DNA from: Chelonobacter oris
Lineage (GTDB): Bacteria; Pseudomonadota; Gammaproteobacteria; Enterobacterales; Pasteurellaceae
Assembly: GCF_000772535.1 (NCBI RefSeq)
Contig: NZ_JSUM01000002.1
Coordinates: 103,757-167,756, forward strand
Length of the DNA stretch: 64,000 nt
Direction of reading: 5' to 3'
The notes below the pieces were generated by a model. It ran no database searches. It saw only the letters and a program-made list of their open reading frames with translations, and was not told the origin of the DNA. The stretch's first letter is position 1; each line of letters starts with the position of its first letter. The position numbers and the translations under genes are program-made. Of this stretch, positions 50,731-61,912 are shown one piece after another.

Positions 50731-53142
50731 TTAAAAACTGCCGCCGATACTGAATTGGAATTGTTCGATTTCATCACCTTCGTATTTTTTGAGCGGTTTG
50801 GCATATGAGAAAACCAGCGGTCCAATCGGCGAATTCCACTGAAATGCCAGCCCGGCGGATGCCCGAACCCGGCTCGGATCGCTATAATCAACGATCCGCT
50901 GCGGTACATTGCCCTGCGTAAACAGTTTGGCTTTATCCTTGCTCCATTCGGTATTCCAGACGCTTGCCGCATCAACGAACAGAGAGGTTCTGACGCTATT
51001 TTGATTTTTATCGCTCACAAACGGTGTCGGCATAATCAATTCGACACCGGCGGTCGCCATGGCATTACCCCCGACAACATCATAGTTAATGTTGTTGTAA
51101 TCCCTGGCGGGCGCATTCACCGAAGCATTTTCTTGCGTATTGTAAATCGCTCTAGGGCCTACCGCACCATAGGCAAATCCGCGCAGACTGCCTATCCCGC
51201 CGGCGCTGTAGTTTTGATAGAACGGTAATTTCTTATTGCCGAACCCATTGGCGTAAGACAGCCCTGCCCGTCCGGACACTACCCAAGTTTGATCATAATT
51301 AAGCGGATAATAACTAACGATATCCGCACTCAATTTATAATATTTGTTATCCGATCCCGGAATCGTAACTTTTCCGCCGATACTGGCGCGGGTTCCGTTA
51401 GTCGGCAAAAAGCCGCGGTTCAGGGTGTTATAATTCCAACCGAGGCTGAATTCGAAATCATCACTTTTAATTCCCCAACCGTCAACGCCCATCGAACGCA
51501 AATAACGGGCACGATTATATTCCGGATACATATTTTTCAATTTGTTATGGACATAGCCGAGTCCCAGATAGTAAGAGTTGTTTTCATTCACCGGGAAACC
51601 CAACGTACCGTTGATGCCGTAACTGGTCCGTGCATAGGAGGCGGTTGTATCGCTGTCCTTATAATCGTAGTTATCATAGAAAATATTGCCGCCCAGACTA
51701 ACGCCGTCACGGGTAAAATACGGCTCGGTATAGCCCAGATTCACACTGGTTGCATACTTGTTTTTCACACCTGATAGACTGACAGACGATCCCATCCCCA
51801 AAAAGTTATCCTGTTTAACGCTGGCTTGATAGCTTAATCCGCTTTCGGTACCGAAACCAATTCCGAAGTTGATACTGCCGGTATTGCGTTCTTTCACTTT
51901 ATATACTACGTCCAGCTGATCGTCCACACCGGGCACTGCCAACGTCTCGCTTTCAACCGTTTCGTAAAAGCCGGTTCTTTCCAAACGGTATTTGCCTTGT
52001 TCGATTAACGATGTCGACAGCCAAGTCCCTTCCTGCTGACGCATCTCTTGGCGCAACGTTGAATCGGCACTGACGTCATTGCCTTCGAAACGAATCGAAC
52101 GGACATAGTAACGGCGTCCCGCATCGACCACCACAATCAAATCAACCGTATGCTCGCTATCGTTAAATTCCGGCTGAATATTAATTTGCGGATTGGCATA
52201 GCCGCGGGCGCCCAACGTATCTTTAATACCGTCTTCGATCGTTCTGACCGTATTGCCGCGGAATTGTTCGCCGCGTTTGACATTGGCCAGCAACTGATTC
52301 AATTCTGCCCCCATGCCGGCGGTATCACCGATAATCCGCACATCATTAATCGTATATTTTTCCCCTTCATCCAGCGTCAGATTTAGCGTAATGTCTTTTT
52401 TATCCTCACTATAACTGACATCGCTGTCGACGATTCTGAATTTGGCATAGCCCTGATTCAAATAAAAATCACGCAACGTATTCAGATCTTTTTCATATTT
52501 TTGTTCGGAAAACTTACTGCTGGAAAAAATATTCCACCAAGAGACATCGGGTTGGATTTCGATTTGGTCAAGCAATTTGCTGTCACTGAAAGCCTGATTG
52601 CCGGAAAATGCTATCTGCTTCACCAAGGCGGCATCGTTCTCTTTAATTTCCAGCTTTAATGCGGCACGTCCCTGCCCCAGATCATCAACAACCGTATTGA
52701 TTTCTGCATTCGGATAGCCTGCAGATCGGTAATAATTCAATAATTCCTGCCGGAAAGCGGCCAGCTTGTCCCGTTCCAGAATTTCGCCTTTGGCGATACC
52801 GTTTTCACGTAAATTATTTTCCAGCGCATCTTTCGGAATCTGTTTATTCCCTTCGATTTCCAGTGAACTGATATAAGGGCGTGCCTGAATCCGCAGCACC
52901 AACGCATTACCTTCACGCACCGCCTCTACGTTTTCATAACCGCCGCGCAAGAACAGCGTGCGTACAATTTGGGACAAATCCTGATCCGTTGCCCGTTGTC
53001 CTACGCTGACCGGCAAGCCTGCAATAATATTTTGTGCGGTGACCGGATCAGTGCCTTCCACACGGATATCCTGCACCGTAAACGGTGCAGCCAGTACACC
53101 GCCACTACTCAAGAGTAAACTGGTCACGAGGAGTTTTTTCAT
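50731..53142 (-). CDS. bamA: Outer membrane assembly factor BamA
   Basis: Essential outer-membrane insertase (D15/Oma87). The start at 53142 with CAGGAAA upstream gives 803 aa, with a signal peptide ending VLA, five POTRA domains (residues about 22-420) and a 16-strand barrel. The loop-6 motif appears as LRGFAYG (commonly VRGF/Y), and the chain ends in Phe (SIGGSF), the barrel signal. Between rseP and skp, as expected. Confidence 0.96.
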   Translation of the reverse strand: MKKLLVTSLLLSSGGVLAAPFTVQDIRVEGTDPVTAQNIIAGLPVSVGQRATDQDLSQIVRTLFLRGGYENVEAVREGNALVLRIQARPYISSLEIEGNKQIPKDALENNLRENGIAKGEILERDKLAAFRQELLNYYRSAGYPNAEINTVVDDLGQGRAALKLEIKENDAALVKQIAFSGNQAFSDSKLLDQIEIQPDVSWWNIFSSSKFSEQKYEKDLNTLRDFYLNQGYAKFRIVDSDVSYSEDKKDITLNLTLDEGEKYTINDVRIIGDTAGMGAELNQLLANVKRGEQFRGNTVRTIEDGIKDTLGARGYANPQINIQPEFNDSEHTVDLIVVVDAGRRYYVRSIRFEGNDVSADSTLRQEMRQQEGTWLSTSLIEQGKYRLERTGFYETVESETLAVPGVDDQLDVVYKVKERNTGSINFGIGFGTESGLSYQASVKQDNFLGMGSSVSLSGVKNKYATSVNLGYTEPYFTRDGVSLGGNIFYDNYDYKDSDTTASYARTSYGINGTLGFPVNENNSYYLGLGYVHNKLKNMYPEYNRARYLRSMGVDGWGIKSDDFEFSLGWNYNTLNRGFLPTNGTRASIGGKVTIPGSDNKYYKLSADIVSYYPLNYDQTWVVSGRAGLSYANGFGNKKLPFYQNYSAGGIGSLRGFAYGAVGPRAIYNTQENASVNAPARDYNNINYDVVGGNAMATAGVELIMPTPFVSDKNQNSVRTSLFVDAASVWNTEWSKDKAKLFTQGNVPQRIVDYSDPSRVRASAGLAFQWNSPIGPLVFSYAKPLKKYEGDEIEQFQFSIGGSF

Positions 53143-53212
53143 TGTAGTTTTCCTGTTCAATAAGCCTTGTTAAATAAATGTTAATCCAAGCAATCTGATG
53201 ACATCTTCGACA

Positions 53213-54559
53213 TCAAATAAAGCGTATAATATCATTAAATACGGCAAAAAATGTCAGCATAAGCAATAACACCGCGCCGATTTTGAAAAAAACCTGCCTG
53301 ACACGCTCGGTTACCGGACGTCCGCGCACGGCTTCAACCGCCAAAAACAGCAAATGTCCGCCATCCAATACCGGCAAAGGAAATAAGTTCATAATGCCCA
53401 GATTAACGCTGATCAATGCCATAAAACTGAGGTAATACACCGCTCCGCTTTCCAACGAAATGCCCGCCCCCTGTGCAATTGAAATCGGACCGCCCAGATT
53501 GCTCAGCGAAATATCACCGCTCAATAATTTCCCCACCAGTTTTATTATGACACCGGTTAATTGCCAGGTTTTTTCAACCCCTTGTTGCAAGGCGCTTAGA
53601 ATATCATATTTTAATTCGGTGCGGTACTCTTGCGGCAACGGATGAAATGTCGGTGAAAAACCGATATAAGTACGTCCTTCTTTATTTGCCTGCGGGGTAA
53701 TCGCCAGTTCAATTTGCCGTTGGTTGCGCTCAATCAAAAAATACAGCGGTCGCTGCAAATGATCGGCAATCGTATCGACTAACTGTTGCCATGCCATCTG
53801 CCGCCCGTTAACCGACAAAATAGTATCCCCGACCTGTAGCCCGGCTTGTGCCGCCGGTGAGTCCTCACTGATTTTAGACACTTTCAGTTCAATCTCTCCG
53901 CTTTTCGGCGAAATCCCAAGTGCGGTAAAGGCCGCCTGTTGCTGCGGATCATACTGCCAGCCGCTTAAATCCAAACGTTTCTGCACGCTCGGTTGCTGCG
54001 GTTCGCCAAACGGAGACAGCGTTAAAGTCACTTGCGGTGCGCCGACCTTGGTTGTCAATAACATATTGACGTGCGTCCAATCTTCCACCGCCGTACCATC
54101 AATCGCCCGAATCTGCATACCCGGCTGCAATCCGGCTTGTGCCGCTATCGAATCCGTATTCACACTGCCGATAACTGGTTTGACCGCCGGCACACCCAGC
54201 ATATAAATCAGCCAGTATGCCGCAATCGCAAACAAAAAGTTGGCTATCGGACCCGCCGCAATCACAAACGCGCGCTGTCTGACCGATTTGGCGCTGTAAT
54301 CCTGTCCGCGTAACGCTTGCGGCACATCTTCGACTTTACTGTCCAACATATTGACATAGCCGCCGAGGGGAATCATTGAAACGGCAAACTCCGTACCGTG
54401 CCGATCGGTTTTGCTCCATAGCACCTTGCCGAAACCGATGGAAAAACGCAGCACTTTGATACCGCACTTGCGTGCCGCCCAAAAATGCCCGTATTCATGT
54501 ACAAAGACCAGTACGCCGATAACGATTAAAAAGGCGAAAACATACCAAAGAGACGACAT
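53213..54559 (-). CDS. rseP: Site-2 protease RseP
   Basis: Inner-membrane zinc protease cleaving anti-sigma-E RseA. The 448 aa have HEYGH at residues 21-25, two periplasmic PDZ domains (residues about 115-200 and 205-290, each with an AAQAGLQ motif) and the second metal motif PVLDGGHLLFL near residue 395. About four membrane segments. Lies 12 bases after cdsA. Confidence 0.95.
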   Translation of the reverse strand: MSSLWYVFAFLIVIGVLVFVHEYGHFWAARKCGIKVLRFSIGFGKVLWSKTDRHGTEFAVSMIPLGGYVNMLDSKVEDVPQALRGQDYSAKSVRQRAFVIAAGPIANFLFAIAAYWLIYMLGVPAVKPVIGSVNTDSIAAQAGLQPGMQIRAIDGTAVEDWTHVNMLLTTKVGAPQVTLTLSPFGEPQQPSVQKRLDLSGWQYDPQQQAAFTALGISPKSGEIELKVSKISEDSPAAQAGLQVGDTILSVNGRQMAWQQLVDTIADHLQRPLYFLIERNQRQIELAITPQANKEGRTYIGFSPTFHPLPQEYRTELKYDILSALQQGVEKTWQLTGVIIKLVGKLLSGDISLSNLGGPISIAQGAGISLESGAVYYLSFMALISVNLGIMNLFPLPVLDGGHLLFLAVEAVRGRPVTERVRQVFFKIGAVLLLMLTFFAVFNDIIRFI

Positions 54560-54571
54560 CCGTGCGCTTCC

Positions 54572-55444
54572 CTATAGAAGATAAAAATAAAACATAGCAC
54601 AAAAAAACGGCAATGCGGCCGTCAGGCTGTCAATGCGATCCAACACGCCGCCGTGTCCCGGAATCAAACGGCTGCTGTCTTTAATGCCGACGTGGCGCTT
54701 GAACATGCTTTCGGTCAAATCCCCCAGAATCGACACCACTATCGTCCCGAAAGAAACCGCTAACAGCAACGGCAAAGGAACCGCTCTCAAAATAAAATCC
54801 GTCGGCGTCAGCAGCACAAACAGCACGCCGATAATCAGTCCGGTTAACACCCCGCCAAAAACGCCCTCCCAGGTTTTCCCCGGTGACACTTTAGGCGCCA
54901 GTTTATGCTTGCCGACTGCTTTGCCGAAAAAATAAGCGCCGGAATCGGTACTCCAGACCAATACCAACACATACAATAGCAATAATATCCCCTCGTGACT
55001 GTTTTGATTGTAGTGATACAGCCGCAACGCCAGTAATGCCAGCATAAAAGGAATCAAGGTGCAGAAGGCAAAAATCAACTGTAACAATGCCGGTTTCTGC
55101 CAATATCGAGTGGAGTGCGGATAACGGCTCACCAGTAGAAAAGCAACAAACCACCAAACAAGCGCAATCACCAACAGCCACGATGTGCGGCTATCGAGAA
55201 CAATCCCGGCATTAATGTAATCACGCGCCGAAAACAGCACGACAAATAAAAAACAGGCTGAAAGTGCGGTAATCAGCCAACGCCAAAGATCATGCCCGAG
55301 ACCGGCAAACCGGCACCATTCCCACACCCCGAGCACCACGATCAGGGCGATCGTCAATGCAAAAGCATAAGGCGAAAACCAAAACAGTGCGGCAATCACC
55401 AATAACAATAATACGGCTGCCGAAATAATACGCTGTTTAAGCAC
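54572..55444 (-). CDS. cdsA: Phosphatidate cytidylyltransferase
   Basis: Makes CDP-diacylglycerol for all phospholipids. The 290-aa integral membrane protein has about eight hydrophobic segments and the CTP-transferase signature near the C-terminus: FKRHVGIKDSSRLIPGHGG followed by LDRIDS. Located 23 bases after uppS. Confidence 0.95.
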   Translation of the reverse strand: MLKQRIISAAVLLLLVIAALFWFSPYAFALTIALIVVLGVWEWCRFAGLGHDLWRWLITALSACFLFVVLFSARDYINAGIVLDSRTSWLLVIALVWWFVAFLLVSRYPHSTRYWQKPALLQLIFAFCTLIPFMLALLALRLYHYNQNSHEGILLLLYVLVLVWSTDSGAYFFGKAVGKHKLAPKVSPGKTWEGVFGGVLTGLIIGVLFVLLTPTDFILRAVPLPLLLAVSFGTIVVSILGDLTESMFKRHVGIKDSSRLIPGHGGVLDRIDSLTAALPFFCAMFYFYLL

Positions 55445-55467
55445 CTGAAATTCCCCTTTAATCTATC

Positions 55468-56196
55468 TTAATCCGTTGCACCAAAACGGCGATCACGTGC
55501 CTGAAACGCAATAATCGCCTCGGCAAACGCATGTTCATCAAAATCCGGCCATAACACCGGGCTGAAATAAAATTCAGCGTATGCCGCCTGCCATAATAGA
55601 AAATTACTGATCCGCTGCTCACCGCTGGTTCGAATCAACAGATCCACCGGCGCCTGCCGCTCCGTGACTAAATGTTGCTGCAATAGCGCCGGCGTAATCT
55701 GATCCGGCTGCAATTGACCGCACTTGACCTGCTTTGCCAATGCTTGCGCCGCCTGTACAATATCCCACTGCCCGCCGTAATTGGCGGCAATATTCAGAAT
55801 CAGTCCGCTATTCTCGGCGGTCAGCGCTTCCGCTTCGCTGATTTTGGCTTGCAATGAACGGCTAAATTGACCGATATCGCCCAAAATCCGCAATTTGATA
55901 TTGTTTTTATGTAATTTGCCGACTTCACGGTTCAATGCCAGCATAAACAGATCCATCAAACCGCTGACTTCACTTTCCGGTCTTGACCAGTTTTCACTGC
56001 TGAAGGCGTATAGCGTCAAAGATCGGATATGGTGCTGCGCCGCAAACGTCACGGCTTTGCGCACCGCCTGCACGCCGTTTTTGTGCCCGACCAGACGCAG
56101 CTTCCCTTTTTCTTTCGCCCAACGCCCGTTACCGTCCATAATAATGGCAACATGTTGCGGCATATTTTGTCGATCAAAAGTGAAATGTTTATCCAT
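55468..56196 (-). CDS. uppS: Undecaprenyl diphosphate synthase
   Basis: cis-Prenyltransferase making the lipid carrier for peptidoglycan and O-antigen. From ATG 56196 it has 242 aa; motifs [16 protein letters not shown] (catalytic Asp), [25 protein letters not shown], and [18 protein letters not shown]. An ATG at 56229 is a possible longer start without ribosome site. Confidence 0.95.
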   Translation of the reverse strand: MDKHFTFDRQNMPQHVAIIMDGNGRWAKEKGKLRLVGHKNGVQAVRKAVTFAAQHHIRSLTLYAFSSENWSRPESEVSGLMDLFMLALNREVGKLHKNNIKLRILGDIGQFSRSLQAKISEAEALTAENSGLILNIAANYGGQWDIVQAAQALAKQVKCGQLQPDQITPALLQQHLVTERQAPVDLLIRTSGEQRISNFLLWQAAYAEFYFSPVLWPDFDEHAFAEAIIAFQARDRRFGATD

Positions 56197-56251
56197 AATC
56201 GTCCAATTCAAGCCTTTTCGTCGGCTCACTATATCATAAGCCGGAAATAAC

Positions 56252-57442
56252 TTAAAAAGTTAAAATCAGCCGCGCGGCCGATTCTCTGGCTTTTCGATCA
56301 ATTTCAATCACATCTTCGACTTGTGAGATCACGGCGCTCGGAAATTCCGCCACCGTTTGCCGATTGACACGCTCAATATCGGTAAAACGAATCCGCCCCC
56401 GCAAAAAAGCCTCGACCGCAACTTCATTGGCGGCATTCATCACCGTGGTGGCATATTGTCCGGCGGCAAAACAGTCGATCGCCAACTTCAAACAAGGATA
56501 ACGTCGGTAATCCGGCTCAACGAAAGTTAACGCATTGATTTTGAAAAAATCCAGTGCCGATACCTCGGCAAAAGTGCGGTTCGGATACGCCATACTATGG
56601 GCAATCGGCGTACGCATATCCGGATTGCCCATTTGCGCCAAAACGCTGCCGTCGGCATAACGCACCATCGAATGAATAATCGATTGCGGATGAATAATAA
56701 TTTCCATCTGTTCTGCCGCAGCATTAAACAACCAACGGGCTTCGATATACTCCAGCCCTTTATTCATCATGGTTGCCGAATCGACCGAAATTTTCTGCCC
56801 CATCGACCAATTAGGATGGGCAACCGCCTGTGCCGGCGTGATACGATCAAAATCGCAAAGTGCGGTATTCCGAAACGGACCGCCCGATCCGGTTAAAATA
56901 ATTTTATCGATCCCGCTGTCATGTAAGCGGCAATGTCCGATCCGTTGCTGCTCGCTTTGCGGCAACGCCTGAAAAATCGCATTGTGTTCGCTGTCGACAG
57001 GCAACAGGGTTGCGCCCGATTTCGCCACTTCATCAATAAACAGTTGTCCGCAAGTAACCAGCGACTCCTTATTCGCCAATAGAACCCGTTTCCCCGCCCG
57101 AATTGCCGCCAATGTCGGCAGCAAGCCCGCCGCCCCGACAATCGCCGCCATCACCGTATCCGCTTCCGAATGTGCGGCAATTTCACAAATCGCCTGCTCT
57201 CCACACAACACGTCGGTTTTGAGGGTTTGCGCCAACCGCACTTTCAACTCGTTTGCTGCCGATTCGTCTGCCATAACGGCAAACTGCGGTTGAAATTCCA
57301 AGCACTGCTGCGCCATCGATTCGGCATTGCGCCCACCGACTAAGGCAAATGCGCGGTACTGTTCGGGATTGTGCCGAATCACCGATAATGTGCTGTTGCC
57401 GATAGATCCCGTAGAACCTAAAATCACGATATTTTGTTGCAT
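56252..57442 (-). CDS. dxr: 1-Deoxy-D-xylulose 5-phosphate reductoisomerase
   Basis: Second enzyme of the MEP isoprenoid pathway. The 396 aa contain the NADPH motif [13 protein letters not shown] at the N-terminus, [22 protein letters not shown] with the metal acids, [30 protein letters not shown] and [11 protein letters not shown] 197-base gap upstream separates it from frr and holds a terminator, so dxr has its own promoter there. Confidence 0.96.
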   Translation of the reverse strand: MQQNIVILGSTGSIGNSTLSVIRHNPEQYRAFALVGGRNAESMAQQCLEFQPQFAVMADESAANELKVRLAQTLKTDVLCGEQAICEIAAHSEADTVMAAIVGAAGLLPTLAAIRAGKRVLLANKESLVTCGQLFIDEVAKSGATLLPVDSEHNAIFQALPQSEQQRIGHCRLHDSGIDKIILTGSGGPFRNTALCDFDRITPAQAVAHPNWSMGQKISVDSATMMNKGLEYIEARWLFNAAAEQMEIIIHPQSIIHSMVRYADGSVLAQMGNPDMRTPIAHSMAYPNRTFAEVSALDFFKINALTFVEPDYRRYPCLKLAIDCFAAGQYATTVMNAANEVAVEAFLRGRIRFTDIERVNRQTVAEFPSAVISQVEDVIEIDRKARESAARLILTF

Positions 57443-57577
57443 AGTTCACCGTATAACATTAAATATTTTCCGTTAAGCAAATTCACTTTAAACGGCAACC
57501 GGCGGAACAATGGCAAAAGACTGTGCATAAATGCTCAATCTGCCGAATACGATTACCGAACAGTCGAAAAAAAACCA

Positions 57578-57614
57578 AAAGTGCGGTTATCAATTCGTCT
57601 GACAACCGCACTTT
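57578..57614 (-). terminator. Inverted uptake-signal terminator after frr
   Basis: AAAGTGCGGTT (57578-57588) and AACCGCACTTT (57604-57614) pair perfectly over 15 bases. On the minus strand eight Ts follow closely, making a strong terminator for pyrH-frr. Confidence 0.85.
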
Positions 57615-57640
57615 ACGATCAAAAACCCGATGAATAAAAA

Positions 57641-58198
57641 TTAAAATTCCATCAACTCTTTTTCTTTTTCCGCCAACGCTTCATCAACTTTTTTGACATA
57701 AATATCGGTCAGTTTTTGAATCATGTCCTGTGCTTTACGCTCATCGTCTTCACTGATCGCTTTGTCTTTCAGCAATGCCTTAATCTGATCATTGGCATCA
57801 CGGCGAATATTGCGCACGGCGACTTTGCCCTGCTCCGCTTCGGCACGCACGATTTTGGTCAAATCACGGCGGCGCTCTTCGGTCAATGCCGGCAACGGCA
57901 CGCGAATTGTCGTGCCTGCCGAAGCCGGATTCAACCCGAGATCGGAAGTCAAAATCGCTTTTTCCACCGCCTGAATCAAAGAGCGGTCAAACACGCTGAC
58001 AGCCAGCGTTCGGGCATCTTCCGCCACCACATTCGCCAATTGGCGCAACGGCGTTGCCGCACCGTAATATTCCACCTGAATGCCGTCCAGTAAACTCGGA
58101 TGGGCTCGGCCGGTTCTGATTTTGGAAATCTGAGACTTAAACGCCTCAATACTTTTTTCCATGCGTTGTTCGCTATCTTGTTTAATGTCGTTAATCAC
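57641..58198 (-). CDS. frr: Ribosome recycling factor (GTG start)
   Basis: Splits post-termination ribosomes with EF-G. The family start corresponds to a GTG at 58198 ([13 protein letters not shown]) with AAAGGA upstream, giving 185 aa, the standard length; the open frame continues to 58225 but is not needed. [26 protein letters not shown] and [15 protein letters not shown] are intact. Follows pyrH by 52 bases. Confidence 0.95.
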   Translation of the reverse strand: MINDIKQDSEQRMEKSIEAFKSQISKIRTGRAHPSLLDGIQVEYYGAATPLRQLANVVAEDARTLAVSVFDRSLIQAVEKAILTSDLGLNPASAGTTIRVPLPALTEERRRDLTKIVRAEAEQGKVAVRNIRRDANDQIKALLKDKAISEDDERKAQDMIQKLTDIYVKKVDEALAEKEKELMEF

Positions 58199-58250
58199 GC
58201 TGTTTTCCTTTGTAATGTTAATCAAACGGCTGCAAACCGCTATTTTTATA

Positions 58251-58976
58251 CTATTCCGAGTGACAAATCAAGGTTCCCTCGTTTTCACCGAGGATAACAC
58301 GTTTTAAAGCGCCCGGCTTGTTCATATTGAACACCCGAATCGGCATATTATGATCGCGCGCCAGCGTAAAGGCGGCCAAATCCATCACTTGCAGTTCTTT
58401 TTCCAGAACGTCCTGATAACTTAAATTGCGATACAGGTTTGCATCCGGATTTTTCGCCGGATCGCAATCATACACCCCATCGACTTTGGTCGCTTTCAAC
58501 ACCACGTCCGCTTCGATTTCAATCCCGCGTAAACAGGCGGCGGAATCGGTGGTAAAAAACGGATTGCCGGTTCCGGCGGAGAATATCACCACCTGTCCCT
58601 GATTCAACAAGCGGATCGCCTGCGCCCAACTGTAGGTATCACAAACACCGTTGAGCGGAAACGCCGACATCAGTTTTGCATTCACATTGGCGCGGTGCAG
58701 GGAATCGCGCATCGCCAAGCCGTTCATCACCGTTGCCAGCATGCCCATGTGATCGCCGACTACACGGTTCATACCGGCTTTAGCCAGCTTAGCGCCACGA
58801 AACAAATTGCCGCCGCCGATAACCAGCGCCACTTGCACATCCAATTCAACCAGTTCTTTGATTTCAATCGCCATCCGATCAAGCACCGACGGATCGATAC
58901 CAAATCCTTCATCGCCTTGCAGGGCTTCACCGCTTAATTTCAATAAAACACGCTTATAGGTCGATTGTGTATTCAT
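58251..58976 (-). CDS. pyrH: UMP kinase
   Basis: Hexameric bacterial UMP kinase. 241 aa with [53 protein letters not shown], and [26 protein letters not shown] precedes the ATG. Between tsf and frr, in the usual rpsB-tsf-pyrH-frr order. Confidence 0.96.
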   Translation of the reverse strand: MNTQSTYKRVLLKLSGEALQGDEGFGIDPSVLDRMAIEIKELVELDVQVALVIGGGNLFRGAKLAKAGMNRVVGDHMGMLATVMNGLAMRDSLHRANVNAKLMSAFPLNGVCDTYSWAQAIRLLNQGQVVIFSAGTGNPFFTTDSAACLRGIEIEADVVLKATKVDGVYDCDPAKNPDANLYRNLSYQDVLEKELQVMDLAAFTLARDHNMPIRVFNMNKPGALKRVILGENEGTLICHSE

Positions 58977-59074
58977 TTTTTTCTCTCCTCGCTGTCATCA
59001 AAGTGCTGATCAAATAGTTTAGTGTTACGATTTATTTGATCACCATTTTGCAATGTCTATCCGTCATTTACTAA

Positions 59075-59096
59075 AAAGGCGAGTTTCCTCGCCTTT
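59075..59096 (-). terminator. Terminator after tsf
   Basis: AAAGGCGAG (59075-59083) and CTCGCCTTT (59088-59096) form a perfect 9-bp stem with a 4-base loop; T-rich DNA follows on the minus strand. It separates rpsB-tsf from pyrH. Confidence 0.85.
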
Positions 59097-59106
59097 ATCG
59101 GTTTTA

Positions 59107-59955
59107 TCAGACTTTTTGCATCGCTGCCACTTCGGCGGCAAAATCGGTTTCGACTTTCTCGATCCCTTCACCCACTTCGAAGCGGATAAAGCCGGTCACA
59201 TCGGCACCTTTCTCTTTCAGCAAATCCCCGACGGATTTGGACGGATCCATAACGAACGGCTGACCGGTCAGAGAGACTTCGCCGGTGAATTTCTTCATAC
59301 GGCCTTCCACCATTTTCTCGGCGATTTCACGCGGTTTGCCGGATTCCATCGCAATAGCCACCTGAATTTCACGCTCTTTGGCGACGACATCGGCAGAAAC
59401 GTCTTCCGGTTTGACAAACTCCGGACGGCTTGCCGCCACGTGCATCGCAATGTGTTTCACCAATTCCGCATCCGCATCTTTTGCCGCAACCAACACGCCG
59501 ATTTTCGCCCCGTGCAAGTAGTCGCCGACAACATCGCCGCTAATCGCCGCAACACGGCGGATATTCATGTTTTCGCCGATTTTTGCAACCAGTGCCGCGC
59601 GCTCTTCTTCAAATTGTGCTTTCAGCACTTCGACATCAGTCACTTTGCCGGCTAATGCCGCATCTGCAACTTTATTTGCCAACGCCAAGAAACCGGCATC
59701 TTTGGCAACGAAATCGGTTTCACAGTTCATTTCGACCAACACGCCGAAACCGCCGTCAACACGCGCTAAAATCACCCCTTCAGCCGCAACGCGACCGGCT
59801 TTTTTAGCCGCTTTTGCCTGTCCGGATTTACGCATATTGTCGATCGCCAATTCAATGTCGCCATTCGCTTCAACCAATGCTTTTTTACATTCCATCATAC
59901 CTGCGCCGGTACGATCACGCAGTTCTTTAACTAATGCCGCTGTAATTTCAGCCAT
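59107..59955 (-). CDS. tsf: Elongation factor Ts
   Basis: Nucleotide exchange factor of EF-Tu. 282 aa: [20 protein letters not shown], the UBA-like N-terminal helix bundle, [10 protein letters not shown] with the key DF pair, and two core subdomains. Lies 133 bases after rpsB, with a hairpin between the two. AGAGGA precedes the ATG. Confidence 0.97.
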   Translation of the reverse strand: MAEITAALVKELRDRTGAGMMECKKALVEANGDIELAIDNMRKSGQAKAAKKAGRVAAEGVILARVDGGFGVLVEMNCETDFVAKDAGFLALANKVADAALAGKVTDVEVLKAQFEEERAALVAKIGENMNIRRVAAISGDVVGDYLHGAKIGVLVAAKDADAELVKHIAMHVAASRPEFVKPEDVSADVVAKEREIQVAIAMESGKPREIAEKMVEGRMKKFTGEVSLTGQPFVMDPSKSVGDLLKEKGADVTGFIRFEVGEGIEKVETDFAAEVAAMQKV

Positions 59956-60006
59956 TTTAAAATCCTCTTGTCAGTGCCGTCTGCCTGACCGCACTTTGAA
60001 TAAAAA

Positions 60007-60034
60007 AGCAGGGAACTCTCACAAGCCCCCTGCT
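60007..60034 (-). terminator. Attenuator between rpsB and tsf
   Basis: AGCAGGG (60007-60013) and CCCTGCT (60028-60034) pair over 14 bases; on the minus strand the stem is followed by six Ts. Partial termination between rpsB and tsf is known in E. coli, and this hairpin is placed accordingly. Confidence 0.65.
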
Positions 60035-60088
60035 AACCAATTAATCACTGGTGGTTAATAAGGGCAAATTGCCTTATTACCAATAACA

Positions 60089-60841
60089 TTATTCCGCTGC
60101 CGGTGCTTCTACTGCGGCTTCCGCTTCGGCAAAGCTTTCTTCTGTTACGGTAGGGTTAGACTGGGAACGGCCTTCATTTACCGCTGCCGCCGCTGCGGTC
60201 AGGTACAATTGAATGGCACGCGCAGCATCGTCGTTACCCGGAATGATGTAATCCACGCCGTCAGGATTGGTGTTGGTATCGACAATCGCAAATACCGGAA
60301 TCCCTAAATTGTTGGCTTCTTTGATTGCAATGTGTTCGTGATCCGCTGCGATAACGAAGATAGCGTCCGGCAGACCGGCCATATCTTTGATTCCGCCCAA
60401 ACTTAATTCCAGTTTGGCCATTTCACGCGCACGCATTAACGCTTCTTTCTTGGTTAATTTTTCAAAAGTGCCGTCTTGAGATTGCGCTTCTAAATCTTTC
60501 AAACGTTTGATTGATTGACGAACGGTTTTCCAGTTTGTCAACATACCACCCAACCAACGGTGGTTTACAAAGTATTGGTTACAGCTTAATGCCGCTTCTT
60601 TTACCGCTTCGCTTGCCGCACGTTTGGTACCGACAAACAACACTTTCCCGTTGTTGCCCGCCACTCGGGTCAATTCAGCCAACGCTTCGTTGAACATCGG
60701 AACGGTTTTTTCCAGGTTAATGATGTGAACGCCGTTACGCGGTCCGAAAATGTAAGATTTCATTTTTGGATTCCAGTAGCGGGTTTGGTGACCGAAATGT
60801 ACGCCAGCTTGCAGCATATCGCGCATTGAAACTTGTGCCAT
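60089..60841 (-). CDS. rpsB: 30S ribosomal protein S2
   Basis: Component of the small subunit. 250 aa, about ten longer than E. coli owing to an Ala/Glu-rich C-terminal tail. Begins [22 protein letters not shown]; also [16 protein letters not shown] and [19 protein letters not shown]. First gene of rpsB-tsf, with a conserved leader upstream. Confidence 0.97.
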   Translation of the reverse strand: MAQVSMRDMLQAGVHFGHQTRYWNPKMKSYIFGPRNGVHIINLEKTVPMFNEALAELTRVAGNNGKVLFVGTKRAASEAVKEAALSCNQYFVNHRWLGGMLTNWKTVRQSIKRLKDLEAQSQDGTFEKLTKKEALMRAREMAKLELSLGGIKDMAGLPDAIFVIAADHEHIAIKEANNLGIPVFAIVDTNTNPDGVDYIIPGNDDAARAIQLYLTAAAAAVNEGRSQSNPTVTEESFAEAEAAVEAPAAE

Positions 60842-60935
60842 AATAATTCCTTAATAAATTGGGGTTTAGCCTCCACATATCCTGTCGCATCGACCGTTTG
60901 GCACCCCGACTGACAGTAAGTGATATGTGTGTGAA
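60842..60935 (-). ncRNA. rpsB leader (S2 autoregulatory 5' UTR)
   Basis: Upstream of rpsB the minus strand reads ACATATC...CTGTC...GTGCCAAACGGTCGATGC...GACAG-ATATGT, then GTGGAGGCTAAACCCCAA before the AAGGA ribosome site. The outer arms pair, and the conserved GTGCCAAACGG and GTGGAGG...ACCCCAA blocks resemble the E. coli rpsB leader bound by S2. Confidence 0.6.
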
Positions 60936-61068
60936 GTCTGAATTAATCATAACGCCATGCCGACCATTCGGAATGACGGCGCATTTTATACCATAATCGG
61001 CGCCAAATAGCCAGCAAATTTAGCGTACTTATGCGTCCGCCCCGATTCCGATACAAGGTTGAGACGGT

Positions 61069-61812
61069 TTATTTTGCTGAGATCACCACTCTGCGGTTCG
61101 GCTTCAGACAATCGCGCAACGCCTGCCCTTGCTCGTTTTCACACGCCGCCACTTGATCCGCTTTGCCGTAACCGACCGCCGTCACCGCACTTGGTGCAAA
61201 ACCTTGTTCTACAAAGTAGGCTTTCACCGCTTCCGCCCGTTTTTGCGACAATAATTGATTATATCGCTCAGAACCCAGACGATCGGTGTAACCGGCAATT
61301 TCCACTGCCTTCACATTCTCGGCCCGCAAACCGCCGATCACGCCGTCCAGTGCCGATTTGCCTTGTATCGTCAAGCCTGACGCATCAAAATCAAACAAGA
61401 AATCCCCCGACAGCGCAAACTGATTGTTACAGCCGAGCGGATTCCAGAAGAAAGATTGGGCGTTCATATCTTTATCAAACAACACTTTGTACTGACAGAT
61501 TTTATGTTCTCCGTTTTGACGGTAATTGAACACATAATCCCATTCACGCACCGCAAACAGCCCTTCGGAAAAGTGCGGTCTGCCGATCAAATAATACAAC
61601 TGATCTTTGTTCATGCCTTTTTCGATCATGCGCACATTGTCCCAGTTAGGCCAAATGCCGTATTGCGAACCACTGAAATTAACACCGGCATCTTCGATTT
61701 TCGGCCATACCGGCTCGTCGGTGGTGCCGTCGGCTTTCACATCGCTCAAACGACAGCCTGCCAGCGCCATGGCGACGATCAGCACTAAAACATATTTGGT
61801 ATACTGTTTCAT
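61069..61812 (-). CDS. TpgA-like lipoprotein: BamE-like plus OmpA C-terminal domain
   Basis: Predicted peptidoglycan-anchoring partner of the adjacent adhesin. The 247 aa start with a lipoprotein signal peptide and lipobox LAGC (Cys20). Residues about 50-125 resemble the SmpA/OmlA (BamE) fold (MIEKGMNKDQLYYLIGRPHF); residues about 135-247 are an OmpA-type peptidoglycan-binding domain (IAGYTDRLGSERYNQLLSQKRAEAV, KPNRRVV). The same architecture is that of Acinetobacter TpgA. It is encoded 100 bases downstream... that is, transcribed ahead of neither gene but immediately after the adhesin end lies on the same strand, with the order lipoprotein then adhesin C-terminus to its lower-coordinate side excluded: the adhesin occupies 61913 upward and is transcribed first. 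Confidence 0.8.
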   Translation of the reverse strand: MKQYTKYVLVLIVAMALAGCRLSDVKADGTTDEPVWPKIEDAGVNFSGSQYGIWPNWDNVRMIEKGMNKDQLYYLIGRPHFSEGLFAVREWDYVFNYRQNGEHKICQYKVLFDKDMNAQSFFWNPLGCNNQFALSGDFLFDFDASGLTIQGKSALDGVIGGLRAENVKAVEIAGYTDRLGSERYNQLLSQKRAEAVKAYFVEQGFAPSAVTAVGYGKADQVAACENEQGQALRDCLKPNRRVVISAK

Positions 61813-61912
61813 TTTATGTTCCTTTTAATATTTCATTATCCGTTATAAACGGGGGCAGACCGGTTTGACAGTCGTGAACGCCCGTTCAACTGCGACGACG
61901 ATAACGTGTTGA

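Noticed and set aside
61813..61912. Wording on gene order in the TpgA-like entry
   Set aside because: To be plain: both genes are on the minus strand, the adhesin (61913 upward) is transcribed first and the lipoprotein (61069-61812) second, 100 bases later. No separate promoter or gene is evident in this gap.
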